64,000 bases of DNA from Caproiciproducens faecalis (GCF_019448085.1 NZ_JAGFNZ010000002.1:1-64000); one strand, 5' to 3'; shown: positions 16,845-25,630, counted from the first letter of the stretch. Notes: a model not told the origin generated them from the letters alone. Numbers and translations: made by a program.

Positions 16845-18170
16845 TTATTTCTTTTCGAAAGGTTTCATTGTATCCGGGTTAAGCAATACGCCTGTCGCGT
16901 ATTCCTGTGGATATACGCTGGTAGGTTTGCCGTTCTGCCACTGCAGGATGATAGCGCGGGAACCGGTGTTAAGACCTGTTGTGTCATCGAAATCGCCGTC
17001 GCCGTTGATTACGCCAAACCATTTGCTGTTGCTTTTGTTGAGCTTGCGAAGTTCGTCGCGAACCTTAACAGGATCGTCGGATTTCGCGTTTTCAACTGCC
17101 TCGTAAGCAAGCATGATGGAGAAGAGAGTCGGTCCGCCCTGACCTGCGAGGAATTCTTTGTTCTTCTCTTCATAGTGGGCATTCATTTCCATCCAGCCGG
17201 CGTTTTCCTTTGCGCCCTTCTGATCCCAGCACCAGGAGTCAACAGAAGTAAGACCGTTTACTTTATCGCCAAGATCTTTATAGAGTGACGGCCAGGTCAT
17301 AGCTGCACCGCCGCCGACTACGAGCGGGTGATAGTTCAGTGTATTCATCGCCGTAAAGATCAGTTTGAGGTCGTTCGGGTATGCGCTCGGAAGGATAACG
17401 TCAACGCCCGCATTCTGGATCTTGGTGATCAGCGGGGTCGCGTCTGTAAACGAACTGCCCTCATAGCCTTCATCGGAAACGAGTTTGAGTCCGCGCTCAG
17501 AAACCTGTTTGCGCGTATTGTTGGACTGGTCTGTGCCCCAAGCATCATTGGAATAGAGCAGACCGAGTTTCAGATCTTTGACGTCTTTGCCGATACGCTT
17601 CGCGTAATCAGCGAGGAAGTCAAGCTGTGTAGGAATGAACGAACTTGATGTAGCCGCCGGTTGGAACACGAAAGAGCATCCTTGGTCGGAAACAGCTTTG
17701 TTCGCCGCCGCGCCCGTGACTGTGGGCACCTTGTATTTTTCAAGTATCGGAAGCATAGTCAATGCGATGGACGAGTTGGAGTTGCCAATAACGCTCGTGT
17801 AGCCGCCTTTGGAAAGAGCACGCTCAAGCGGCAAAGTTGCCGTAGCCGCATCGGATGTAGAGTCGAGAACTTCAATTTGGATTGGGCGTCCACCCAAAGA
17901 TGGGAAACCGCCGAGTTTTTCGTTAATGTACCATTGCGCCGTTTCAGCCGCGAGTGTGCACTGACGACCCGATTCGGACGTGCCGCCCGATACGCAGGCG
18001 TAAACAAGGAACTTGACAGGATCCCCTGATTTCCCCGTATCAGTGGAAGCTGCTGTGCTTGACGTTGCGGGAGCCGTCCCACTTGACGTTGACGCTTTGC
18101 CGCCAGAGCATCCCGCCGCAGCGGAAAACGCTATAATCGCAGCAAGAATAAGTGCCAGTTTCTTTTTCAT
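16845..18170 (-). CDS. Liv-type substrate-binding lipoprotein
   Basis: A 441-residue periplasmic-binding-like protein of the LivJ/K type. A lipoprotein signal, MKKKLALILAAIIAFSAAAGC, ends in an AAGC lipobox, so the mature protein is anchored to the outer membrane face through Cys21. A Ser/Thr-rich linker follows, then a binding domain with VIGNSNSSIALTMLPILEKYKVPTVTG, typical of the family. The open frame extends 23 codons further upstream, but the start at 18170 is supported by AAGGGG 7 bases before the ATG and by the signal peptide. It is first in the transporter operon and downstream of a same-strand GntR gene. The ligand cannot be named; a sugar acid or related small acid is my inference from context. 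Confidence 0.88.
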   Translation of the reverse strand: MKKKLALILAAIIAFSAAAGCSGGKASTSSGTAPATSSTAASTDTGKSGDPVKFLVYACVSGGTSESGRQCTLAAETAQWYINEKLGGFPSLGGRPIQIEVLDSTSDAATATLPLERALSKGGYTSVIGNSNSSIALTMLPILEKYKVPTVTGAAANKAVSDQGCSFVFQPAATSSSFIPTQLDFLADYAKRIGKDVKDLKLGLLYSNDAWGTDQSNNTRKQVSERGLKLVSDEGYEGSSFTDATPLITKIQNAGVDVILPSAYPNDLKLIFTAMNTLNYHPLVVGGGAAMTWPSLYKDLGDKVNGLTSVDSWCWDQKGAKENAGWMEMNAHYEEKNKEFLAGQGGPTLFSIMLAYEAVENAKSDDPVKVRDELRKLNKSNSKWFGVINGDGDFDDTTGLNTGSRAIILQWQNGKPTSVYPQEYATGVLLNPDTMKPFEKK

Positions 18171-18261
18171 AATGCATCCCCTTTTCAATTTCGCTATAAT
18201 ATCGTTCAGCGCCAAGACGGCGCATAAACCCCAAATCACATTATTAGCATTTAAGGCCTTA

Positions 18262-18957
18262 TTATTTCCCTTTTAACAGAAATTTTTCATTCGCCGCAAT
18301 GTGTTCATACATAAATTTACGCGCTTTCTCCGCGTCCCCGGCTTCGAGCGCGTCCACGATGATGGCGTGGTAATAACACCCAGCCTCTCCGCCGATAGCC
18401 CGCACTACCCGTTTCATATGCGCTGAATAAACTTCGCTGATAATTTCGTATGTCTTGATAATCAGGCTATTGCGCGATATCGCGGCTATGCGGTAGTGAA
18501 ACTTCAAATCAGCGTCCGCGAGCGCAGAACGATCGTTTTGCAAAGCGAGCATTTTCGCGAGCATGTCCCGCAAATCTGCTATATCTTCCGTTTCTGCGCG
18601 CCCCGCCGCGATTGCACAGGCGCCGGACTCAAACTCGCGTCTGAACTCAAGAATGCTTTCGATGTTTTCCTCTAAGTATGCAACCGGAATTAAACTGTTC
18701 AGCCCGCTGCTTTCATCAATTGTAGCAACATATGACCCGTCACCGAGTCGCGTTTCAATAAGCCCTAACCCGACAAGCCTATGCAGCGCGTTTCGTATCG
18801 TCACCCGCGAAACCCCGAACATCGCGCTCAAATCGCTCTCCGACGGCAGTTTTGACGCCGGCGGCCATTCGTGTGAACGTATCCTCAGTTTCATCTGTTC
18901 CAGCACCTGACTGCTCAGGCTGATATGCTGTATTCGCTCAATCAACGCAATCACCAC
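18262..18957 (-). CDS. GntR/FadR-family regulator 1
   Basis: A 231-residue FadR-subfamily repressor. The winged helix includes WPPASKLPSESDLSAMFGVSRVTIRNALHRL and the wing IETRLGDGSYV. The C-terminal FCD domain has DADLKFHYRIAAIS, HM and YYHAIIVDALEAGD, with His residues that usually bind a metal and a carboxylate ligand. The GTG at 18957 gives the same length as the paralogue at 20827, but the ribosome-binding site is weak and a TTG at 18945 is possible. The gene lies upstream of the Liv transporter on the same strand and divergent from the dehydrogenase gene. A promoter and palindrome are visible at 19003-19057. It probably senses an acid metabolite of this pathway. Confidence 0.85.
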   Translation of the reverse strand: MVIALIERIQHISLSSQVLEQMKLRIRSHEWPPASKLPSESDLSAMFGVSRVTIRNALHRLVGLGLIETRLGDGSYVATIDESSGLNSLIPVAYLEENIESILEFRREFESGACAIAAGRAETEDIADLRDMLAKMLALQNDRSALADADLKFHYRIAAISRNSLIIKTYEIISEVYSAHMKRVVRAIGGEAGCYYHAIIVDALEAGDAEKARKFMYEHIAANEKFLLKGK

Positions 18958-19002
18958 ATTTTCTGATGGTTTGTGTCTAACTATACTGCTTATAAGACAA
19001 CT

Positions 19003-19057
19003 ACCTGTATCACAGGTTGCTGTTATTATTATATATAATATCATTTCTCAATGTCAA
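19003..19057 (-). promoter_or_regulatory. promoter and palindromic operator of the first gntR gene
   Basis: On the minus strand, TTGACA (19052-19057) and TATAAT (19028-19033) are separated by 18 bases. Ten bases downstream of the -10 box is the perfect inverted repeat ACCTGT-atc-ACAGGT (19003-19017, plus-strand reading). The placement just past the -10 box fits autorepression by a GntR dimer. Confidence 0.65.
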
Positions 19058-19384
19058 TGCATATAACCATAAACATTTGTGGAAAATATTTGGTGATTAT
19101 AACTAATAAAAGAAGGGGCGAGAAATATGATAGGTAAAAAATCGTTTGTCCAATACTCAGTATAGTATCCTTTTAATACAGTATAATACAACTAATCGGA
19201 AGGCCGTCCCCATTGCAGGCTTCAATCTATCGCATCTGCTCCCTATTCATCAGTCCGGCCTGCAAATTCTGAATGAATGCGATTCTATCCGGAGAATGAG
19301 AAAGCGGGTTAAAAAAGCCGAATTGTAACAAAAGGCAATAAATAGGAGAAATCGTTGTACACATTAACAAAATTTAAATAAACG
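19058..19384. other. intergenic stretch without recognisable features
   Basis: This AT-rich region lies between the divergent gntR promoter and the dehydrogenase promoter. It contains a 60-codon open frame (19146-19328) with no ribosome-binding site or recognisable product. I see no RNA gene, terminator or repeat in it. Confidence 0.5.
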
Positions 19385-19461
19385 TTGACTTTTATTTCAA
19401 TATAATACTATAATATGCACAGAAGGCGGTATTACAGGCTGTCAGGCAGGCTGTTCAACAG
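19385..19461 (+). promoter_or_regulatory. promoter and candidate operator of the dehydrogenase operon
   Basis: TTGACT (19385-19390) and TATAAT (19409-19414) are spaced by 18 bases. About 37 bases downstream lies CTGTT-c-AACAG (19451-19461), an 11-bp palindrome sharing the CTGTT/AACAG half-sites found before the second gntR gene. A leader of about 240 bases follows before the start codon. Confidence 0.55.
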
Positions 19462-19658
19462 GATATACACCTGGTAAGGTGATATGAAGCATCAACTGTG
19501 ACAATCAAGCAATGCTTGCGGTTGAAGACAAAAGGAGGCGGAGCTGCCGTAATCATGATGTTGGCACAATATCATATAGTTTTTCTAAAATTGGTAGGAA
19601 ACGTCCGGATCGGTTTCCACGACGTCTCCCAGGCCTTAAAAAACGAAAGGATAATTGC

Positions 19659-20684
19659 ATGAAAGGTATTGTATACGAAGGACCAAATAAATTGAGTTAT
19701 CAGGATGTTCCCGATGTTTCCCCCAAACAGGGCGAAGTCAAGCTGAGAGTCAAAGCCTGCGGTATCTGCGGCAGCGACGTACATGGTTATCTGGGCTTGA
19801 CCGGGCGGCGGCTTGAGCCTATGATGATGGGTCATGAGTTCGCCGGCGAGGTCGTGGAGCTGGGCGCGGGTGTAACCGGCCGCCAAATTGGCGAAAAGGT
19901 TGCGGTTTATCCGGTCGATTTCTGCGGAGAATGCGAAATGTGCAAAAAAGGCGATGTTCATCTGTGTCTTAACAAACGCGCGTTCGGTGTTCTGGATGTG
20001 GACGGCGCATTTGCCGAATATATCTGTGTACCTGAAAAATGCTGCTTTACAGTGAAGGACAATGTTCCTTATGCAATCGGCAGTCTAATGGAGCCACTGG
20101 CTGTATCTTACCGCGGAGTGGGGCATGCCGGAGATCTGAGCGGAAAAAATGTTCTTCTGGTCGGCACCGGAACAATCGGCCTGTTGGCGCTGGCATGTGT
20201 AAAAATGAAGAATCCCCGTAAAATCTTCGTTTCCGATTTGAGCGATTCCCGTTTAGAGGTTGCCCGCAGCATGGGAGCAGACGTGCTTATCAACCCCAGC
20301 AAACAGGATTTTAAAGAAATCATTATGGCGAACACCGACGGCAAAGGTGTGGATGTGGCGATTGAAGCGGTGGGCGCGACCCCGACCGTACAACAGGCAA
20401 TGTCAGCGCTGGCTTTTGGCGGAACAGCTGTCTGGATCGGCAATAACAAACCCATGGTAGAGATCAACATGCAGGAAATCGTTACACGCGAACTGACCGT
20501 TCACGGTTCTTTCCTTTACGGTTACGAAGAATTTAAAACAGTCGTCTCACTGCTCAACGAGGGAAAACTCAATGTTGCTCCGCTTATTAGCAAAGAAATT
20601 ACGCTGGCTCAGGCTCCGGACTATTTCTATAAACTGGCGCATGACCCAGGTGAGTTGATTAAGGTGGTTGTTGTAGATTCTTAA
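19659..20684 (+). CDS. zinc-dependent medium-chain dehydrogenase (polyol/threonine dehydrogenase type)
   Basis: A 341-residue MDR-family alcohol dehydrogenase. The catalytic zinc site is KACGICGSDVHGY (Cys about 37) plus GHEFAGEV. The structural zinc cysteines are in CGECEMCKKGDVHLC, and the cofactor motif is VGTGTIGLLAL, with an Asp (VSDLSD) at the end of the second strand suggesting NAD. The start at 19659 is chosen because the protein begins at the family-typical MKGIVYEGP and AAAGG lies 9 bases upstream; the frame is open for 49 more codons without support. It is the first gene of the plus-strand module with gntR, split transketolase, GarR and glycerate kinase. It likely oxidises a polyol or sugar acid at a secondary alcohol. 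Confidence 0.87.
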   Translation: MKGIVYEGPNKLSYQDVPDVSPKQGEVKLRVKACGICGSDVHGYLGLTGRRLEPMMMGHEFAGEVVELGAGVTGRQIGEKVAVYPVDFCGECEMCKKGDVHLCLNKRAFGVLDVDGAFAEYICVPEKCCFTVKDNVPYAIGSLMEPLAVSYRGVGHAGDLSGKNVLLVGTGTIGLLALACVKMKNPRKIFVSDLSDSRLEVARSMGADVLINPSKQDFKEIIMANTDGKGVDVAIEAVGATPTVQQAMSALAFGGTAVWIGNNKPMVEINMQEIVTRELTVHGSFLYGYEEFKTVVSLLNEGKLNVAPLISKEITLAQAPDYFYKLAHDPGELIKVVVVDS

Positions 20685-20743
20685 GCTGCAATACACAGTT
20701 TTTCGGCCTAAATCGATATTGGCATTCGGTTGCATTGTTATAA

Positions 20744-20773
20744 AACAGCCTGTTGCAATATTTCGAAACAGGC
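20744..20773 (+). promoter_or_regulatory. overlapping inverted repeats upstream of the second gntR gene
   Basis: AACAG-c-CTGTT (20744-20754) is an 11-bp palindrome. It overlaps a second repeat, GCCTGTT (20748-20754) with AACAGGC (20767-20773). The same half-sites appear at 19451-19461. Candidate GntR/FadR operator, by symmetry and position. Confidence 0.5.
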
Positions 20774-20826
20774 AGTATCATTATATCTATAATGTAATAT
20801 TAGCAGATACGCAGGAGGGTATAACA

Positions 20827-21522
20827 ATGAAAATTAAACCGATTGTCTACCAGAGGATAAGCGATCAGGTGTTTGAGCAAATGAAACAGCAGATTTTACA
20901 GGGAGCCTGGAAACCTGGGCAGAAACTACCCTCTGAAAATGATTTGGCGGCCAGTTTTGGGGTAAGCAGAATTACGGTGCGGCAGGCAATGCAGAAATTG
21001 TCCGTACTCGAACTGGTTGATACCCGTTCCGGCGAGGGTTCGTATATTAAAGAAGCAAGCCTGTCCCCAATCATGAACAGTATTATGCCAATCGCTTATT
21101 TAGGCGATTTCGATATCCGACAAGTACTTGAATTTCGGCAGATGGTGGAAGTGGAAACCGCGGGCTTCGCCGCCGAAAAGGCAACACCGGAGGAAATCGC
21201 ACAGCTGAGGGCACTCTACAATGAGATGAAGACGATTGAAATAGATAAAGAACGGCATCAATTTGCCAAGCTTGATTTGGATTTCCATTTTAAGATTGCG
21301 GAGATGACCAAAAACGAACTGATTATTGCCACCCATAACATTTTAAGAGAAATACTGAGCAACGCTATGGAACAGATTGTAGAGCATCTCGGAAGCGACA
21401 TCGGCATCTACTATCATGGAAAGCTGCTTGAGGCAATAGAAGCACACGACGTTAAACGGACAAAGGACATTATGCGGGAACATGTGCAGAAAACATTGGA
21501 GAGTATGTGCAGTAATAAATGA
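20827..21522 (+). CDS. GntR/FadR-family regulator 2
   Basis: A 231-residue paralogue of the regulator at 18262. The DNA-binding domain includes GQKLPSENDLAASFGVSRITVRQAMQKL and the wing VDTRSGEGSYI. The FCD ligand domain has LDLDFHFKIAEMT and the IYYHGKLLEAIEAHD segment. GGAGGG lies 10 bases before the ATG. It is embedded in the plus-strand module, between the dehydrogenase and the transketolase genes, with inverted repeats immediately upstream. Having one FadR-type regulator per module suggests that both modules answer to related acid ligands, perhaps with cross-regulation. Confidence 0.87.
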   Translation: MKIKPIVYQRISDQVFEQMKQQILQGAWKPGQKLPSENDLAASFGVSRITVRQAMQKLSVLELVDTRSGEGSYIKEASLSPIMNSIMPIAYLGDFDIRQVLEFRQMVEVETAGFAAEKATPEEIAQLRALYNEMKTIEIDKERHQFAKLDLDFHFKIAEMTKNELIIATHNILREILSNAMEQIVEHLGSDIGIYYHGKLLEAIEAHDVKRTKDIMREHVQKTLESMCSNK

Positions 21523-21602
21523 TGTTACCGGCAAATTAAATAAACCATACTTGTCAGTATGGTTTCCAGTCGCATAATTGAACATAGGAGGTAATTATTA
21601 TT

Positions 21603-22445
21603 ATGACAAATCAGGATACAGTGAAAAAAATTAAAAAACTGGCAATCAATATCCGTCGTGATGTTGTCAATATGATTGGCGGAGAAGGGCATGTCGGCCA
21701 TTTAGGCGGTTCCTGCTCCAGCGCCGACATTGTAGCCGCGCTTTACGGACATAAAATGAAATTCGATCCGAAGAATCCGCAGTGGGAAGGCCGCGATAAA
21801 TTTATATACAGTAAAGGCCACGCTGCTATCGCACAGTACGCAGCACTCGCAGAAACCGGCTATTTCCCCGTTGAAGAGTTGAGCACCTGCAAAAAACTCG
21901 GCTCCCGTCTGCAGGGGCATCCTGACCGCTGCAAGACCCCCGGCATTGAGGCGGGCACCGGTTCACTGGGTCAGGGCCTTTCCATTGCCAACGGTATGGC
22001 ACTGGCGATGCGCCTTGACAAAAAAGATAATAAAGTTTACTGCATTATGGGTGACGGTGAAATGGACGAAGGTCAGATCTGGGAAGCCGCTATGGCGGCC
22101 GCCAGTTTCAAGATTGACAACATCGTCGGTATCATTGATAAAAACTGCTTACAGGCTACCGGCGCCTGCGCCGACCGCTTCAATACAGATCCGCTGTCGG
22201 AAAAATGGAAAAGTTTCGGCTGGCATGTCATTGAAATTGACGGTCACAACGTAGAACAGATTCTCGCTGCTTTTGATGAAGCGGATACCGTTAAGGGTAT
22301 GCCGACTGTTATCATCGCACATACCATTAAAGGCAAGGGCATTTCATTTGCGGAAAACGTAGTTGGCTTCCACAATGGCTCTTTGACAAAAGAACAATAT
22401 GAAACCGCGCTGAAAGAACTGGATTCCCAGTTCGCAGCTTTATAA
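21603..22445 (+). CDS. transketolase-like protein, N-terminal subunit (module 2)
   Basis: A 280-residue subunit homologous to that at 12267 along its whole length, with many substitutions. The thiamine-diphosphate site is intact: GHVGHLGGSCSSADI, SKGHAA, TGSLGQGLSIANGMAL, GDGEMDEGQ and IAHTIKGKGISF. It functions with the C-terminal subunit, which starts 20 bases after its stop. AGGAGGT precedes the start at about 9 bases. Keeping two complete but diverged split transketolases side by side, each with its own regulator, suggests different substrates or induction conditions rather than central pentose-phosphate metabolism. Confidence 0.88.
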   Translation: MTNQDTVKKIKKLAINIRRDVVNMIGGEGHVGHLGGSCSSADIVAALYGHKMKFDPKNPQWEGRDKFIYSKGHAAIAQYAALAETGYFPVEELSTCKKLGSRLQGHPDRCKTPGIEAGTGSLGQGLSIANGMALAMRLDKKDNKVYCIMGDGEMDEGQIWEAAMAAASFKIDNIVGIIDKNCLQATGACADRFNTDPLSEKWKSFGWHVIEIDGHNVEQILAAFDEADTVKGMPTVIIAHTIKGKGISFAENVVGFHNGSLTKEQYETALKELDSQFAAL

Positions 22446-22464
22446 GAAAGGGGATGTGTCAGAT

Positions 22465-23394
22465 ATGAGTAAGACACAAAGCCAGCGTTTAGCATATGGT
22501 GAGGAAATCGTCGCACTGGGCGCTGAAAATCCAAACGTGGTCGCTCTTGAAGCGGATCTTGGTAAATCCACTATGTCCTGCCTGTTCCAGCAGGCATATC
22601 CTGATCGTTACTTTGAAATGGGTATTGCGGAGCAGGACATGCTCTCTACAGCAGCCGGACTGGCTGCCAGCGGAAAAATTCCGTTTTGCAGCACTTTCGC
22701 GGTTTTCGCTACCGGCAGAGCTTATGACCAGATTCGGCAGACGATCTCCATTGGAAAGCTGAATGTAAAACTTTGCGGATCCTCTTCCGGTCTTTCCGAT
22801 TTCGGCGACGGTTCCACCCATCAGGATATCGAAGATGTCGCACTGATGAGCGTAATTCCGAATATGACAGTGTTGACCCCCTGTGATGCTACTGAAACAC
22901 GTCAGGCGGTACGTATGGCTGCTGCAATCGACGGCCCGGTGTACATCCGCGTTGTCAGAAATGATCTTCCCGATTATATCGGTGAAGATGACAAATTTGA
23001 AATTGGAAAACTGCGTGTGCTCAACGAGGGTTCTGACGTTGCAATCTTTGCGCAGGGTTCCATGGTCAGCGCTTCCATGAAGGCTGCCGAACTTTTAAAA
23101 GCTCAGGGAATTTCTGCAAAAGTGGTCAATGTTTCCACTATGAAACCATTTAATTATGCAGGTGTGGCGGAAATCGCGAAATCTGTTAAGGCGGTGGTAA
23201 CCGCTGAAGAACATAATTACATCGGCGGTCTTGCTTCTGCCGTTGCACTGTCCCTGCGGACATCCGCCGTACCCATGGATTATGTCGCGGTACAGGACGT
23301 CTTTGGACAGTCGGCCTATGGTTCTCCGGAACTCATGGAACATTACGGGCTGACCGCAGAAAATATTGTAGATAAGGCAAAGAATCTGCTGTAA
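22465..23394 (+). CDS. transketolase-like protein, C-terminal subunit (module 2)
   Basis: A 309-residue partner of the preceding gene. It carries the catalytic Glu in YFEMGIAEQDML (about residue 55), the FAVFATGRAYDQIRQTI and SSSGLSDFGDGSTHQ segments and the C-terminal TAEEHNYIGGLASA. The ATG at 22465 is preferred, with AAAGGGG 11 bases upstream; an in-frame GTG at 22456 lies too close to that site. It is followed 27 bases later by the reductase copy, so the product of the ketol transfer is probably handed to that enzyme and then to glycerate kinase. Confidence 0.88.
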   Translation: MSKTQSQRLAYGEEIVALGAENPNVVALEADLGKSTMSCLFQQAYPDRYFEMGIAEQDMLSTAAGLAASGKIPFCSTFAVFATGRAYDQIRQTISIGKLNVKLCGSSSGLSDFGDGSTHQDIEDVALMSVIPNMTVLTPCDATETRQAVRMAAAIDGPVYIRVVRNDLPDYIGEDDKFEIGKLRVLNEGSDVAIFAQGSMVSASMKAAELLKAQGISAKVVNVSTMKPFNYAGVAEIAKSVKAVVTAEEHNYIGGLASAVALSLRTSAVPMDYVAVQDVFGQSAYGSPELMEHYGLTAENIVDKAKNLL

Positions 23395-23421
23395 TCATTA
23401 TCAAAAAGGAGAACTGATTTC

Positions 23422-24309
23422 ATGAAAATAGGATTTATCGGACTTGGCATTATGGGGAAACCCATGGCAAAAAATCTTATGAAGGCCGGACATGAATTAG
23501 TCGTGTTCGATGTGGTTCAGGCAAATGTTGACGATGTAGTGGCGGCCGGCGCAAAATCTGCTGCTTCCTCAAAAGCTGTTGCTGAACAATGTTCCCTGAT
23601 TATTACCATGCTCCCTAACTCTCCCCATGTAAAAACGGTGGTCATGGGCGAAAATGGTGTGCTGGAAGGTGCGAAGGCCGGTACTGTCCTGATCGACATG
23701 TCTTCGATTGCACCCCTCGCTTCCCAGGAGATTAACAAGGCTTGTGCTGCAAAAGGGATTAAAATGATCGATGCGCCGGTATCCGGCGGCGAACCGAAAG
23801 CGGTCGACGGTACACTTTCCATTATGGTTGGCGGCGATAAAGAAATATTTGAGGGTGTCAAAGAGGACATCCTGCTGAAGATGGGCGCTTCAGCGGTATA
23901 TTGCGGAACAATCGGCGCGGGCAATACGACCAAGCTTGCAAATCAGGTCGTTGTGGCTTGCAACATTGCAGCCTGCGCAGAGGCATTTACGCTTGCTAAA
24001 AAAGCCGGTGTAGACCCGCAGCTCGTTTTTGAAGCAATCAAGGGCGGCCTTGCTGGCTCCACCGTAATGAATGCAAAGGTTCCAATGATGATCGACGGCA
24101 ACTTCAAACCTGGCTTTAAAGTTGACCTGCACATCAAAGACCTGAACAATGCACTCGAAACGGGACACGGCGTCGGTTCCCCCCTGCCGCTGACGGCCGC
24201 GGTAATGGAAATGCTGCAGACGCTCCATGCAGACGGACGTGGCCAGGAGGATCACAGCAGTTTGGCAAATTACTACGCAAAAGTTTCCGGAACCAAGATT
24301 GGCAAATAA
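23422..24309 (+). CDS. garR: 2-hydroxy-3-oxopropionate reductase family protein, copy 2
   Basis: A 295-residue enzyme almost identical to the one at 10375: I count three substitutions (V/A in GAKS-ASS, H/N in SQEI-KA, S/G in IFE-VKED), all outside the cofactor and catalytic motifs. The DNA is also nearly identical, whereas the flanking transketolase pairs are far more diverged. This means a recent duplication or gene conversion limited to this gene. AAGGAGA precedes the ATG. In this operon it is followed by glycerate kinase, which supports tartronate semialdehyde as substrate and D-glycerate as product. Confidence 0.88.
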   Translation: MKIGFIGLGIMGKPMAKNLMKAGHELVVFDVVQANVDDVVAAGAKSAASSKAVAEQCSLIITMLPNSPHVKTVVMGENGVLEGAKAGTVLIDMSSIAPLASQEINKACAAKGIKMIDAPVSGGEPKAVDGTLSIMVGGDKEIFEGVKEDILLKMGASAVYCGTIGAGNTTKLANQVVVACNIAACAEAFTLAKKAGVDPQLVFEAIKGGLAGSTVMNAKVPMMIDGNFKPGFKVDLHIKDLNNALETGHGVGSPLPLTAAVMEMLQTLHADGRGQEDHSSLANYYAKVSGTKIGK

Positions 24310-24342
24310 AATCAATTTGTTAATCCTGATTTAATCTTTCTA

Positions 24343-24392
24343 CAGCGGGGGCGCGTTCTGTTGTTGTCAATACAATGGAACGTGCCCCACTG
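24343..24392 (+). other. hairpin in the garR-glycerate kinase gap
   Basis: GGGGCGCGTTC pairs with GAACGTGCCCC (one G-U), and CAG/CTG extend the stem outward. No U tract follows, so it is probably an mRNA-processing or stability element that adjusts glycerate kinase expression rather than a full terminator. Confidence 0.45.
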
Positions 24393-24496
24393 TGTATTTG
24401 CCCAGTATTCCCTTTCTAAGGCCGTTACGGGAATTCCGAATTCAAGTCAGTCTTGGGGACGTTCAACAGATTACAATAACGAAGGAGATTAAGAAC

Positions 24497-25630
24497 ATGA
24501 AAAAAGTCATTTTAATTCCTGATTCGTTTAAAGGCACAATGGATTCCGCTGCTATATGCGAAATTATGAAAAGACAAATCGAAATCCATTATCCTGATGC
24601 AGAAACAGTCTCCATTCCGGTGGCGGATGGCGGAGAAGGAAGCGTAGATGCATTTTTGACAGCTGTGGGCGGAGTGAAAAAAGCTTTGACCGTTACCGGG
24701 CCGTTTTTTGAGCCCGTCGATTCTTTCTACGGAATCATCAACGACAGTACGGCCATTATAGAAATGGCGGCCTGTGCAGGCTTGCCGCTCGCCGGCGATC
24801 ATCTGGATCCGGCCGCAGCAACGACTTTTGGTGTGGGCGAACTGATTTTAGACGCGGTCAAGTCCGGGTGCACAAAAATCATTATTGGACTTGGCGGAAG
24901 CTGCACCAATGATGCCGGCGCAGGAATGGCAGCTGCTCTTGGCGTTAAATTTTATGATGAAAAAGACCAGGAATTTATTCCTACGGGCGGAACTCTTTCA
25001 AAAGTCAAACGTATCAACAGCGAAAGTGTTTCTGAAAGGATTTCCGGCATTGAATTTGCGGCCATGTGTGATATTGACAATCCGCTTTACGGTCCGACAG
25101 GCGCCGCTTATGTTTTTGGCCCTCAGAAAGGCGCCGACGCGTCTATGGTTGCAGAACTTGACAAGGGTTTGCAGAGCATTGCCCAAGTCATTCGCAACGA
25201 CCTTGGAAAAGAGGTATCCAATATTCCGGGCTCCGGTGCGGCAGGCGGTTTAGGAGCCGGCGTGGCGGCTTTTTTGAATGCTGCGCTGCAGCCCGGTATT
25301 GATATCGTGTTGGATACCGTCCACTTTGACGACTTGTTAAAAGAGGCTGATCTGGTCTTTACAGGCGAAGGAAAAATGGATACACAGAGTCTTCGCGGAA
25401 AAGTTGTCATCGGCGTTGCACGCCGCGCAAAAACAGTCGGCGTTCCGGTCATTGCTGTCGTTGGAGACATCGGCGACAATATTGAAAAAGCATATGATAT
25501 GGGGGTCACTTCCATTTTTAGCATTAACCGTGTCGCAGTACCATTTAAGGAAGCTAAATTGCGCAGCCGAAGTGATCTTGCCCTGACTGTCGATGACATT
25601 ATCCGTCTTTTAAAATGCACACATTTTTAA
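24497..25630 (+). CDS. glycerate 2-kinase (GlxK/GarK family)
   Basis: A 377-residue class II-type glycerate kinase, length typical for GlxK/GarK. Visible family stretches are the N-terminal LIPDSFKGTMDS, VADGGEGSVDAF, the IIGLGGSCTNDAGAGMAAALG segment (about residues 130-150), FAAMCDIDNPLYGPTGAAYVFGPQKGA and FTGEGKMDTQSLRGK. It phosphorylates D-glycerate to 2-phosphoglycerate, feeding lower glycolysis. The ATG at 24497 has GAAGGAGA 8 bases upstream; the frame is open further upstream without a start site. It closes the plus-strand module and completes a route from tartronate semialdehyde to a glycolytic intermediate. Confidence 0.92.
   Translation: MKKVILIPDSFKGTMDSAAICEIMKRQIEIHYPDAETVSIPVADGGEGSVDAFLTAVGGVKKALTVTGPFFEPVDSFYGIINDSTAIIEMAACAGLPLAGDHLDPAAATTFGVGELILDAVKSGCTKIIIGLGGSCTNDAGAGMAAALGVKFYDEKDQEFIPTGGTLSKVKRINSESVSERISGIEFAAMCDIDNPLYGPTGAAYVFGPQKGADASMVAELDKGLQSIAQVIRNDLGKEVSNIPGSGAAGGLGAGVAAFLNAALQPGIDIVLDTVHFDDLLKEADLVFTGEGKMDTQSLRGKVVIGVARRAKTVGVPVIAVVGDIGDNIEKAYDMGVTSIFSINRVAVPFKEAKLRSRSDLALTVDDIIRLLKCTHF

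Noticed and set aside
19146-19328. 60-codon open frame in the gntR-dehydrogenase gap
   Set aside because: No Shine-Dalgarno sequence, no recognisable features and no conserved context.
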